A stretch of 64,000 nt of DNA. Origin: Tetragnatha versicolor. Taxonomy: Eukaryota > Arthropoda > Arachnida > Araneae > Tetragnathidae. Under the pieces are notes generated by a model. That model did not search any database, was not told where the DNA came from, and was given only the letters and a program-made list of their open reading frames with translations. Position numbers and translations under genes: made by a program. Positions within the stretch are counted from its first letter, which is position 1; each line of letters begins with the position of its first letter. Location of the stretch: contig JANDEH010000002.1 in the NCBI GenBank assembly GCA_024610705.1, positions 57,592,870 through 57,656,869 on the forward strand. Reading direction: 5' to 3'. This document shows, piece by piece, positions 22,632 to 33,934 of this stretch.

Positions 22632-24110
22632 CAGTGGCGGATTTCCAAATGTGCCGCCTATAGGCTGAATCAAAATTAGCCGCCTATATGCTATAGCCAT
22701 ACTTACAAAACTAAACAGGGGGGTCATTTCAGGTTTTGGTTGGGGGGGAAAGATTTTTGGGTTTGGTACACGCCATGACTTTTGGTTTCTTTTTTTTGGA
22801 GGGGGGGTTGGGAAAATCTCCACATACCCTTACTTGGGGGTCAAACCCAATCTTACGTAAGATTTTCCAAGTTAATGTAAACAAATTCCAATTATTCTAA
22901 TCAAATTACTATTAAATAACCCCAGAGAAACTTTAAAATGCTGACGATCTCGGTATATTATCGAAGCTTTAATTAAAAAAATGAAGGTAAATCAGAAGTA
23001 TCTTCGGAGTTTAAACTGACTACACGGAATGGAATCTTACGTAATAATAAGGGGGAGGGGTTTAATCTTACGTCCCCTTACATTGGGCAGGGGGTCAAAA
23101 ATTGCCAAAATCATCCTTACGTAATTAATGAATGGCCCTAGCAGTGGCGGATCCAGGATTTGGTTTTGGAGAGGGCTAAGAATTTTCATAATCCAATTGA
23201 ATCTTCTTGTTAATGGTAATACGGAAAAGGTAGTGAAACCACTAAAAGGGGGGTCTGGGGGTCCTCCCCCAGAAAATTTTTGGAAATTTAAGTCAAAAAC
23301 CCCGCTTTTTCAACTCGTTTTTGTACGCCTCATCCGAATTTCAGTACTATAGATTTTTTGCATTTTGACAAAACTTAGACGTTTTAGAGTTAGACGTTAG
23401 AAATATTAGACGTTTTGGGGGCTTCAGCCCGAAAGCCACCCCCGTAGATCCGCCACTGATCCCTATACCTGAAGTGTTAGATCACTTAAAAGTAATATTT
23501 TACACGAAATGTTACAATTTTACAATGTGAGCTCGAAGTAAAATAGGGGGTCTGGGGGTCACCCCCAGAAAAATGTTGAAAACTTGCCTTTTAAAGTAGG
23601 GTTTCAGCTCATTTTAAAACCCTTCCAGTTCCTTGACAACCACATAATTTTCTATGGGAAAAAAGTAAACGTCTAACGGGGGCCAGAGTTCCTCCCCCAT
23701 AAAATGTTTTTGGAAATTCCCCAAGAACTTGTGTTTATCTACTTTTCAAACTTTATGGAGAGAGCACCAAAAGGGAAAAGCTTCTTGTAGGCAGGCGGCG
23801 TAATTTTCAGGGGATAACAGATATCAAAATTTGAGAGGGGGGGTTGGGGATTCTCCCCCAGAAATTTTTTTGGAAATTGCACTTTAAAGTAGTTTTAGCT
23901 CATTATGAGACCCTTTGGGTAACAAAGAGAACAGTTCCTTGTAAACCACATTAGAACGTTCTCCGTCTTTCCAGAGTTTATAAGTTTAATGTTTATTTTC
24001 TATTGTTCTTTTTTATTCAGAAAAAAATTCTGCCGTCGAAAATTTGCCGCCGTCGAAAATTTGCCGCCGTAGGCTATAGCCTAGCTAGCCTATTTAGAAA
24101 TCCGCTACTG
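22632..24110. mobile_element. hAT element, 1.48 kb, containing further hAT pieces
   Basis: CAGTGGCGGATTTC at the left and GAAATCCGCTACTG at the right are inverted ends. ATTTTTCT is duplicated exactly at 22624-22631 and 24111-24118. Sub-terminal GCCGCCTATAGGCT-type words occur near both ends. Inside are a piece of the CAGGGGC family (from about 22716) and a second hAT-type element (23142-23458). No transposase frame. Confidence 0.88.
23142..23458. mobile_element. Nested hAT-type element, 317 bp
   Basis: CAGTGGCGGATCCAG and the facing GTAGATCCGCCACTG are the ends. The flanking octamers GGCCCTAG and ATCCCTAT share CCCTA, a decayed duplication. The interior carries the CTGGGGGTCCTCCCCCAG hairpin. 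Confidence 0.7.
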
Positions 24111-24150
24111 ATTTTTCTCTGTGGTTAGAGATGTAACGGCAGGAATAAAT

Positions 24151-24293
24151 ACAATCAATATTAAACGCTTGAGATCCTGTTAAAGTTTGTTTTTTGCGTG
24201 CGCAAACAGTTTTCTAGAGCTGTTTCCAGAACAGCTGTTTGCCCACGCAAAAAACAAACTTTAACAGGATCTCAAGCGTTTAATATTGATTGT
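24151..24293. repeat. Near-perfect 143-bp palindrome
   Basis: ACAATCAATATTAAACGCTT at the left is answered by AAGCGTTTAATATTGATTGT at the right. The arms of about 58 bp are almost identical and include AAACTTTAACAGGATCTCAA. The central ~25 bp form a loop. It is fold-back DNA that could extrude as a cruciform or be transcribed as a hairpin. Confidence 0.9.
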
Positions 24294-24702
24294 GTTTAAG
24301 TGAAACTTCGGACTTTTCAACTGTGATCTTTCAGATTATCAAGTCAAGAGAAATGAAATGATTTCGAAATACAAAATAAGGTTTTGGCAGAGTTTTCACA
24401 TTTTTTGTAGTTTTTTAACTTTTTTCATAATAAAACAAATTTTAAAGTGAAGAATTTTGAGATAATTTTAAAGATCATATTAAACCACAATTTTTGAGAC
24501 CATAATTAAATTTTTACCAATAGTAGTTCTTCTACAAATTTAATTTTTCAATGATTTTTTTGGGGTGTCGCTCCATTTTTAACTCCCTGGGATTTGGTCT
24601 GGGACCCCCAAATCAAATCCTATGTGATTCTGACTCGTCTATAGATGTCTACTATCATCCCTGAAAGTTTGTTGCACCATTTGTTCAGATACACCCTGTA
24701 TA

Positions 24703-26846
24703 CAGGGTGTTCCAAAAAAAGCACCTAACTTTAAAAAATCATAGAAAATAAACTATTAGAGATAAAAATATGCCGTTCACTGCATCTTTCTTCAAATGCC
24801 CGTAAATTTTTGTTCCCAAATTTTTGAAAAACCGGAGTTCTCACGTCAATTCATAGATGGAAGCACTGTTCCCTGGAGAAATTTAGGGAAAGTTATCCTC
24901 CAAATCCCTTTTTCGTTCGTCGTAGGGAAATCAAATTTGAGGATAGAATCGATTCTAGAATCGAATGATAATCAAGTACTTTGAAATCGAACTTTGGTTT
25001 CCAGTAGACAGGAAGGGATCTCAGTGAATTTTTTTTTCGATTTCAGATCACGAGCATTAAATTATTCTATTGTAGGGGGAAATGAATTAATAATGTTCTA
25101 GGGATCTGATAAAAATGCTTTTTCACTACTTTATCATCTTTCCCGCAATAGAAACTACTTTTTGCGTGATAATTTGATTATAATATAATTGATTAAATGA
25201 CTGGGGCGTGCAAGAAAATTCTCAGGGTTCGTACGAAAGGGTCTGCAACTTGATCGGAGTCATCCTCAGTTTTACTAGGATCGCTTCGCAACTTCACTGG
25301 AGTGGTCTGTAGCTTTATTGGATCGCTTCGCAACTTAAGTGGAGTGGTCCGTTACTTACCGGAAGTGGGCCGTAAGTTACCGGAAGTAATCCGCAACTTC
25401 CCCGGAGTGGTCCGCAACTCATCGGGGTACATTCGTATTAGCTCGTCCATTCGCCAACAGGGGCGATAAGTCGCCAAGTCTGGTACACCCCGCAACACTA
25501 CCGTTGATTCTGGTAACCCTGAAAAACGTAGCGAAATCACGCTAGTTCCGATCGCTGCGCAAGTGCGCGCAATTTGGATCGGTACGCCCATGGGTGAAAT
25601 AATGTGTGCGCACCGCGCAGGTTGTTTTGAACGTAAATTCAACAGTGTTCACAAGGTAAAGAACGAAGACTGCATTTGAAAGGTAGGAGTCTAAATGCTT
25701 TCGTGTCGTTCCACGGTGAACTTTGTTGCGCCATTTTGCCGAGCCCCGGAGTCTTTCAATGTTTTGCGTATGAACGCCGGTGGAAGGATCGCCGGTTTTG
25801 AATCAACGGTGGTAGGATCGACCATTTTGCAAGTAAGTTAGTGTCTTACCGAGTGATATCCGTAGTTTTGGTACATCCAAGAATACCGATTCCCTTTTAT
25901 CTGAATCCTTACTGTTTCTGATACCCCCACAACGAGTTTGGTTATAGTTAGGGCAGGGGGGGTTTGGGGGGGGCGGCAGCCCCCCCCAACCACAAGAAAC
26001 TTTTATTTTTTATTTTCTGATGTTATAAAGATGTTTCTGATGTTAAAAATGTGTTTTTCGGCGATTCTGATGAAATCCCGTATTTTGGCGAAATTTGGCG
26101 AAGTTGGCGAAAACGATGGACGGGCTAATACGAAAGTACCCTAATCGGAAGTGGTCCGCAAGTCACCGGAAGTGGCTCACAATTCACCGGAAGTGGCCCG
26201 CTACTTACCGGTTAGTTGCGGACCACTTCCGGTAAAGTCGCGAAGCGATCCAATAAAGCGGCGGACCACTCCGGTGAAGTTGGGAAGCGATCCAGTAATG
26301 CCTAATTAATTGTCATGGAGGCATTCTCAGAATTACGATTGATTTAATTGTTAATGGTAGGTTCTCTCAAAATTACAATCGAATTAATTGTCAATCGTCT
26401 CCTCCGCAATTGAAGATTAAATCAATCGTTATATACCAGATCCCCCCTCAAGAACACTATTAATTCATTTTCCCTACAATAGAATAATCTGCAATGCGCG
26501 TGACCTGAAATCGAAAAAAATTTCTCTGAGATCCTTTCCTGTCTACTGGAAACCAAGGTTCGATTACAAAGTACTTCATTATCATTCGATTCTAGAATTG
26601 ATTCTATTCCCAAATTTGATTTCCCTACGACGAACGAAAAAGGGATATGGAGGATAACTTTCCCTAAATTTCTCGAGGGAACAGTGCTTCCATCTATGAA
26701 TTGACGTGAGAACTACGGTTTTTAAAAAATTTGGTAACAAAAATTTACGGGCATTTGAAGAAAGATGCAACGAGCGGCATATTTTTATCTCTAATAGTTT
26801 ATTTTCTATGATTTTTTAAAGTTAGGGGCTTTTTTGGAACACCCTG
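24703..26846. mobile_element. TA-flanked element with long inverted arms, 2.14 kb
   Basis: CAGGGTGTTCCAAAAAAAGC at 24703 faces GCTTTTTTGGAACACCCTG at 26846; TA flanks both (24701-24702 and 26847-26848), as in Tc1/mariner. The arms stay recognisable for about 300 bp (shared words include CCCTACGACGAACGAAAAAG on the right and its complement on the left). Inside these are blocks of ~20-bp units around ACCGGAAGTGGTCCGCAACT in opposite orientations (25340-25440 and 26140-26290). The centre (25.5-25.85 kb) is GC-rich and unrelated to the arms. No transposase frame. Confidence 0.85.
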
Positions 26847-27409
26847 TATGAGTATATGTTACGGGCAATGTGATAAATTAGCCTTTTCGCTGACTGATTG
26901 GTGGAATACCTCTTTGACCAACGATTTAAACCGACGCTGTTGACTGTAAAACTGAAGAGGGGCCAGAAGGGGGCCTGTGGGGCTGCAGCCCCCCCAGGAA
27001 TAAGACATTCAAGTTTTGGTAATAGCAATACAGCCAAAAAAGAAATTTCAACACGTTGCAGACATTCGGTGGTGTTACCAAAAGGGTCTCAAAATGAATC
27101 GGAACCCTACTTTTAAGAGTGCAAATTTTTCTGGGGGATGACCCCCAAGCCCCCTCGAAATTTTGGAATCTAATAAGTACGGCTTTTTCTTGAAACTTTA
27201 GGGATTTACAAGGAGTGATAGTCTTTAATGTAACCTAAAGTGTCTCAACATGAGTTAAAATGCCACTTTTAGGGGCAAAATTCAAACATTTTTCTGGAAT
27301 AGGAACCCCTAAACCCCCTAGAAATTTTCCAATTCATAATGCTATAAACTTTTTTTCCTTGAAAATTCTGCCACTTACAATGAATGGTGCTCTTTGGGTG
27401 GAATCTAAT
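26847..27409. repeat. Old repeat into which the nested block inserted, left part
   Basis: It contains GTGGGGCTGCAGCCCCCCC near 26968, then diverged units with CTTGAAAATTCTGCCACTTA and GGTGCTCTTTGGGTGG. The sequence resumes after the nested block at 43219 (AGGCTTTAAAATGAGCT). An uninterrupted relative near 42185-42310 joins the two halves in order. Confidence 0.6.
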
Positions 27410-30328
27410 CACGGGCGTCATTTCGGTTTTTGGTTGGGGGGGGGGCAAGGATTTTTTTAAGTGGGTCTGGACTAGTGATGGGGAAAATCGATAATTTTAG
27501 GTATCGAATACTTATAGGTATCGACTATCGAGTACTTTTAGGTATCGAGTACTTTTTTTTCTATGTTGGGAAATGAACCTGAATGGACCATTTTTTCTAA
27601 GGTTTATCCATACTCGATCTTAAATTAAAAAAACTGAAACCGATCCATCAAAAAAGAATAATAATATATTGTGCAGAATAAGTGAAGTCACCACTATTAA
27701 ATTTAATAATTTATAAATGACATAGTTCTTGTCAATTATTACTAACCATTTAAATAGACTACAATAATATAAACTTAATTTTCAATATCTTTCACTGGTG
27801 AGTATTATTGATTTAGCAATATTTTTCGAAGAAATTCGTGTTATGAAGCATTAATTTCTTCAAAAGTAAAATAAACTAATTGTTATTCCGTGTTTCTGAA
27901 TAGTTTATTTTCAAAGCCTAAAGAATCAAAACAAAATTAAATTTAGTTGATTAGAATTCTACACAGTTAAAGTCAGAGAGCGGGAATACAAAATAAATAA
28001 AAGATGCTTATTACCTACTCGATCGTTTTGCATTAAAATTGTAATTAATAAATATAATTTTTGAATTAAACATTTAAAATAATCCTTTTGCCTGAAAGAT
28101 TACTATGCTTAAAAACTTTTGAGTCCTAAATTTAATATTAAATACTTTTTACTTTGCTAATAATATTTTATTAAAGCAATAACATTATTAAAAGACTTTT
28201 TTTGGGAATGCATAAATCCTAAAAAAATTCATAAATAAAAATATAAATGAAATTTTAAAATTTGGGTCAAGAGATGAGTTTTATAAACTTAAACCCTGTC
28301 CGAATTTTTTTATACTAAATGCAATACGGATGTATCCAATAGTTATGGGAAAATTATGTCACATTTGTTTTGCACCCTCCAGATATCCTCTTATCTCTAC
28401 TTTTTTTTAAATGAGATATTTCTAGAAAACTTCCTTCTACGCGAATTCTATTAACTTATATGGAACTTCATAAACAGCTCCCCCCCTGCCTAAAATATAG
28501 TTTTTTACTCCTTTTTGCTTTACAAATAAAATTGGTAATCTAATTTCAACATCATCGAAATACATACTCACCAGTAAATAGTAATGAAATGAATACATAA
28601 ATAAGGAACCTAAATGATCTTTACTCATTTCGAATATAGTTTATTTTATGGTTGTCTGTATACATAGGTGGTTAATTAACGAATCAATTAGTAATTACAT
28701 AACAATAGTATTGTAGATGTCATTAATTACACCATGTGACTTATAAACAACTTAATGTATTATGTATTTACAAAACCTAACAAATACTGGTGACTATTCT
28801 AATTTACCAATAATTGGTACAAACAAAATATGGGCTATTCGTTTAAAAATATTCAGTAAGCAATCTTATAATCGAATCTTATGTCAACAGCAAGTAATTG
28901 ATTATAAGATTCGATTACTTAAGACTGATATCGGAAAAAGTACCCGCAGGAAATATTCTATTTCAAAAGTACGTATTTGGTAATCAATACCAAAATTACT
29001 GATCTCGAAAATAGTATCAGTATGAGTAGTACTCATAGCGAAAAAGTATTCGATAGAAAGTTCGAGCGAACCAGAAGTACTGATACTGATAGCGAAAAAG
29101 TAATCGATACCAAATGTTTAATGGGACAAAGTGAGTCAATGTGGGAAGAGACGAGTCGAGAGGTGGAGAGAGGCGAAGGATTTGGCGGGGGAAAAACCTG
29201 GCCGCGTCAAATTTCTCTTGCGTTTGATCGTTGAAAAATGAAAACAGAAACAGGCTGCGTTTGATCTACAGTAGGTATTTTAAAGCAGGGGTTCTCAAAC
29301 TTTTTATGTCGCGGAGCCCTTTTCAAGAGACAAATTCATCGCGGAGCCCTTTTCCGAAATAAATTTTTCAAGGTATAATAAGCAAATTACATAAAACCCA
29401 TTGCTTCTAGAAATAAAAGCATAAATGCAGTAGTGCATTTTGTTATTTATTTCGGGAGGGGTCCAAAATTATAGCCCCTCCCATGCATATTTAACAGTTT
29501 AACGTAGCTTTTATAAACATTTTTTTATATAATTTGCATCTAAGATAATTTATTTGTAAGAAAAATTGTGCCGAATTAAGATCCAAGTACAATAGAAGGG
29601 TCTGGGGGTCCCTCCTCCTCAGAAGATTTTGTGAAATATGATCCTTAAAAACAGTTTTTTAACTCGTTTTAGGTACATCATTGTCCAAATTTTGGACATT
29701 CATTTTTAGTTAGTGTTTATTATTGACAATAATAAAGTTTCAAGTACAATAGGGGGTTTTGGAGGTCCTCCCCCAGAAGAATTTCGGAAATTTGACCCTG
29801 AATAACATGGTTTTAACTTGTTTTGTTATACATAGTCCGAATTTCCGGGGGGGGAGGCAGGGCCCCCTCGCCCCTCCTATATACACCCCGGAATATATGG
29901 AATATTTTGTTAACCAATTATATTTTATCATTGGATACAATGTAAATCTTTGTTTTAAATTTCTGAATATTAAAGCTATCACTTTTTAATCATTATGCCC
30001 GAGATGCATGAACAAAGGATTCATACAGAAATCTGTAATTTTTTTTCCTAAAAGTTACTTCTTTTGAAATCGAGAGCTGTTTTGGGGGGCTGTTAGACCA
30101 TACGTCAGAGGTACATATCGAAATTTATTTACACAGGGGCCAAAATCATTCCTCATCCCCTCCCATGCCATAGGATCAATGTTAGCTCTTTATACATTTT
30201 TTGGCAGAATTTGCATCTTAAAGAACTTAATATAAGAAACGTTTTGTGTAATTAAGTTCCAAATGCAATAAAAGGGGTGGGGTTGGAAATTTGACTCTAC
30301 TAAAAACAGGTTTTCACTTGGTTTTGGT

Positions 30329-32129
30329 TAGTGATGGGCAAAATCGATAATTTTAGGTATCGAATACTTTGGTATCGGACACTTATAGGCAGGGTTGGCA
30401 AAAAACCGGGTTTTTTTAAAAAAACCAAAAAAACCGGGTTTATTTGGTTTTTTTGGTTTAAACCAGGTTTTTTTGGTTTAAACCAAGTTTTTTTAGAATT
30501 TTTTATCAGAATAAGTTATTTTGGCATTGATGTTTGAAATTGAGTTGTAAATGAGACATTTATTTCAGGGGTTGTTTATAATTGGTAAATGATTTGTATA
30601 TTTCAATTAATTAATTAAAATTAAATTAATTTGTTTTAAAAATAATTTTTGTTTCTAAAATATTCCAATTTGAATATCTAATATTATTGTAGTGAATAAA
30701 AATCAGTGTTAATTTATCTTGGATAAATGGTTGAAATAATCAAATTATTTATCTTAATTATATATGGATTAATTTATGAACTTAAGAAATTTCTTTAGAA
30801 AGAGAAAATTTTATTTTTTAAATGAGAAGTAAAAGTGAAATGTAAACAACTAATGTTAATTGAAATTGGATAATTAATAAAGATAATTAATTTGATTAAT
30901 TATTAAATGGTAAAATAATCAAATTAATTATATGGATTATTTTTGAACTTAAGAAATTTCTTTAGAAAGAGAAAATTTAACTTTTTTTATTAATAAAAGG
31001 GAAATGTAAGCAACTAATGTTAATTGAAATTGGATAAATGATTGAGATAATTAATCCGATTAAGGAAATTTACGGTTTTTATTAATTTAGTAAAAAACCC
31101 AACTGGTTTTTATCTGTTTATAAACAAACCAACTGGTTTTTAGTTTTTATCATTAAAGAAATCAACGGTTTTTATTAATTTACTAAAAAAACCAACTGGT
31201 TTTTATGACTGACAATTAAGACAAATTGGTTTTATTAATTAATTAAAATCCAAGCCATATTTTATCAGTGAAAAACAGATAACTTTTGTGTATGTTTAGT
31301 TACTCTTTGAAATAATGCTTCATTTTAAAGGAAATTAATAAATGAACTATCTCTTGCAAAATATAATAAGTTTAACTTAAGCATTTAAGGTTAAGTTTAG
31401 AGAGAATTCAATAATTAAAACCATTAAATTAAAAGATTTCTGATTTTTTTAATCACCTTAAAATGTCAGTTTTTTTATAAATCTGACCTTTTAATTTTGT
31501 GCAAAAGATTAAACTTAATAACACTATCTTTAAAAAATCCTGAAAATGTTTTATAATTTCTAAAAAAACCAAAAAAACCAAGTGGTTTTTTTGGGAAAAA
31601 AACCATGGTAAAAAAACCATGGTTTAAACCAATGGTTTAAACCAAATGGTTTAAACCAGCCAACCCTGCTTATAGGTATCGAATACTTTGGTATCGAATA
31701 CTTATAGGTATCGAGTACTTTTAGGTATCGAGTACTTTTTTTCAATGTCGGGAAATGAACCTGAAGGGACAATTTTTTTTAGGGCCTATCCATAATCAGA
31801 CTAATATTCAAAAAACTGAAAGCGATCCATCAAAAAGCCCCGTAGCTACGGGCGTGGAGGTGGATAGAGGCGAAGGATTTGGCGGGGGAAAAACCTAGCC
31901 GCGTCAAATTTCTCTCGCGGATGATAACGACTTGGGTTTGAGAGTTGCAAAATGAAAACGGAAACAGGCTGCGTTTGATCTACAGTAGGTATTATAAAGA
32001 TTACTTCATTGAAAAATTCAAAACGAAATATGTCAATAAAGTATCGATACTTTTGTGGGCATCGAATACACTCGATACCTATAGGTATCGAGTACTTAAG
32101 TATTTGGTATCGATACCTGCCCATCACTA
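30329..32129. mobile_element. hAT copy (TAGTGATGGGC family) with a nested hAT
   Basis: TAGTGATGGGC and GCCCATCACTA are exact inverted ends; GTTTTGGT is duplicated at 30321-30328 and 32130-32137. Without the nested element it is 514 bp. It belongs to the same family as the second-layer copy and the copy at the right window edge. Confidence 0.92.
30390..31668. mobile_element. Nested hAT element with TTTAAACC sub-repeats, 1279 bp
   Basis: CAGGGTTGGC and GCCAACCCTG are the ends; CTTATAGG is duplicated exactly at 30382-30389 and 31669-31676. About 100 bp at each end is built of GGTTTAAACCA and AAAAAACCAA words, and AACCAACTGGTTTTTA recurs inside near 31100-31200. The interior is AT-rich and contains no coding frame of note. 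Confidence 0.92.
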
Positions 32130-33689
32130 GTTTTGGTACATCTACTCCGAATTTTGGACATACATTTTTAAGTAGGATTATGATTTTGCTGAACTTAATA
32201 AAAAAAGGTGCTGAGTAATAAATTTGCGAGGTGGGGGAGTGGGGTTCCTAGGTGTGCTCGGCGCGGGGCCCTTTGGACGGGGCCGTTTCAGCGGCAGAAA
32301 TAAAATGAAAGTCAATAGAACTTTCATAATTCTTCTAAAAATTGGAAGAAGAAAAATTTGGTGCCGGAACGGGCCGGTGCACAGTGGAGTATTTGTGTGC
32401 CAAAAAGGCTTAACAAAAAGTTTAACGAAAATTAATAAAAATTATATTTTCTGAAAGCTGAATAAATTGTGCATTCATCGGTATACTTGTTTTGGCCATT
32501 GGTTTTTTAGTTTTGTTGCTAGCCTCAGTTAAAGTTGAGATTTCGTTCTTATTAAAGGCAATTTTTCATTGATTTTTGTCTTTTTAAGAGGTTTACGCAA
32601 GAATTTTTTGTAAATGGAAAAATAAACTAATTAAAACGGAATAAAAAGTGTCTGATTAGGAATTGCATGAGCTTTCTTTAGTATTTTTTAAATTTTAAAT
32701 AGTTATGTTTTTCCTTTCCTAAAAAGCGATTAAAATCAAGAATTGGCCAATTTCTTGCCTTTATAACTGCATTTTTTTATATTTAGAGAGGTTTTTAAAA
32801 GGGTTCACCGCTTTGCACCGCCTAAATCAAAGTTTATCGATAAAGTTCACACTATAGAGAACACTTACAGTTAAATTTAGGGTGCAAAAACCTGCACTTT
32901 TTTTACAATTATTTTTTTAAAAACTCACCTTGTTCAAACGTTTGCATTTTTCCCTTTGTTATGATGAAAATTTGCACCTGGCTTCGCGAGTATCTCGTCT
33001 ACATTCGATAGGAGCATGGTTTTTAATTAACCCACATAGCACACTCATCCATATTTCGTCAAATTCTCGTCGAAAACTCGTAGCTATGTTCCGAAACTCG
33101 TTCACGTCCATAAATGACGTCTATTGCACGTCTATTCAACGTCATGTTTGGATGATCCATAACTCGTCTTTTATTAGACGTCGAATAAACGTCTATTACT
33201 GACGTGAAATGGAACAGCTGAATGGATCTGAACTCGCTATTTCCAAAACTGGTCCAAAGCACGTCGAATAAACGTCTTTTGTTTTTTAGGAAGTTTATAT
33301 TCTTCCGTTGGCAACTCTGATGGATTCTGAATCCGAAACTTTCAAACATTGTTTCGCCTCCATGTTTTTCGTCAAAATCGTTTTGGTTTTGGATGATAGG
33401 AGCCGCTGTGTTATGAAGTTAGTAATTATTTAAATCTTAATTAATTTTACCTTGTTAAGCTTTTTATTGCTTTAATTGCAGTAAGGTTTGGTTGCTGGAT
33501 TGTATTTACCGTAAATCAATCTAAATTGAAATCTAAATCTAACTTGGTTCTGATTTCTTTTGTTCCGAATGCCTTTTCTCGAAGTCCTTGGTTTTGAATT
33601 TTCATTTATTAATGTTGTATTTATATTTTGATTTATTATTATTGAATTCTTATTTATATTCAATTATGGCGTCAACATTTTACTTCTTC

Positions 33690-33896
33690 TGTTAATCTAA
33701 TGCTCTTTTGGTCACCCAAAAGTAGAAATATTGCTAAATGTTTTCAGCTAATTGATTAAAATGTTTAGTTAAATCAATAACTGTTTAGTTTATCAATAAA
33801 AATAAAAAAAAATTGTCAATATTTGAATATATGACGCTCATAAAAACTTGGTGATATTTAGTGGGACCCTTAACGGAATTGAACCAAAACTTGGAC
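33690..33896. repeat. Copy of the 3.6-kb inverted-repeat element
   Basis: In inverse orientation it aligns with 3608-3817, ending TTAACGGAATTGAACC. It sits about 40 bp before the acceptor of the first recognised Nup35 exon. Confidence 0.55.
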
Positions 33897-33934
33897 AAGT
33901 ACGAAAGTTAATATTACATTTCTTTATTTTTCAG

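Noticed and set aside
24691..24710. Perfect 20-bp palindrome at the left end of the mariner-type element
   Set aside because: It arises from a CACCCTGTA remnant of another element abutting the CAGGGTG end, not a separate functional site.
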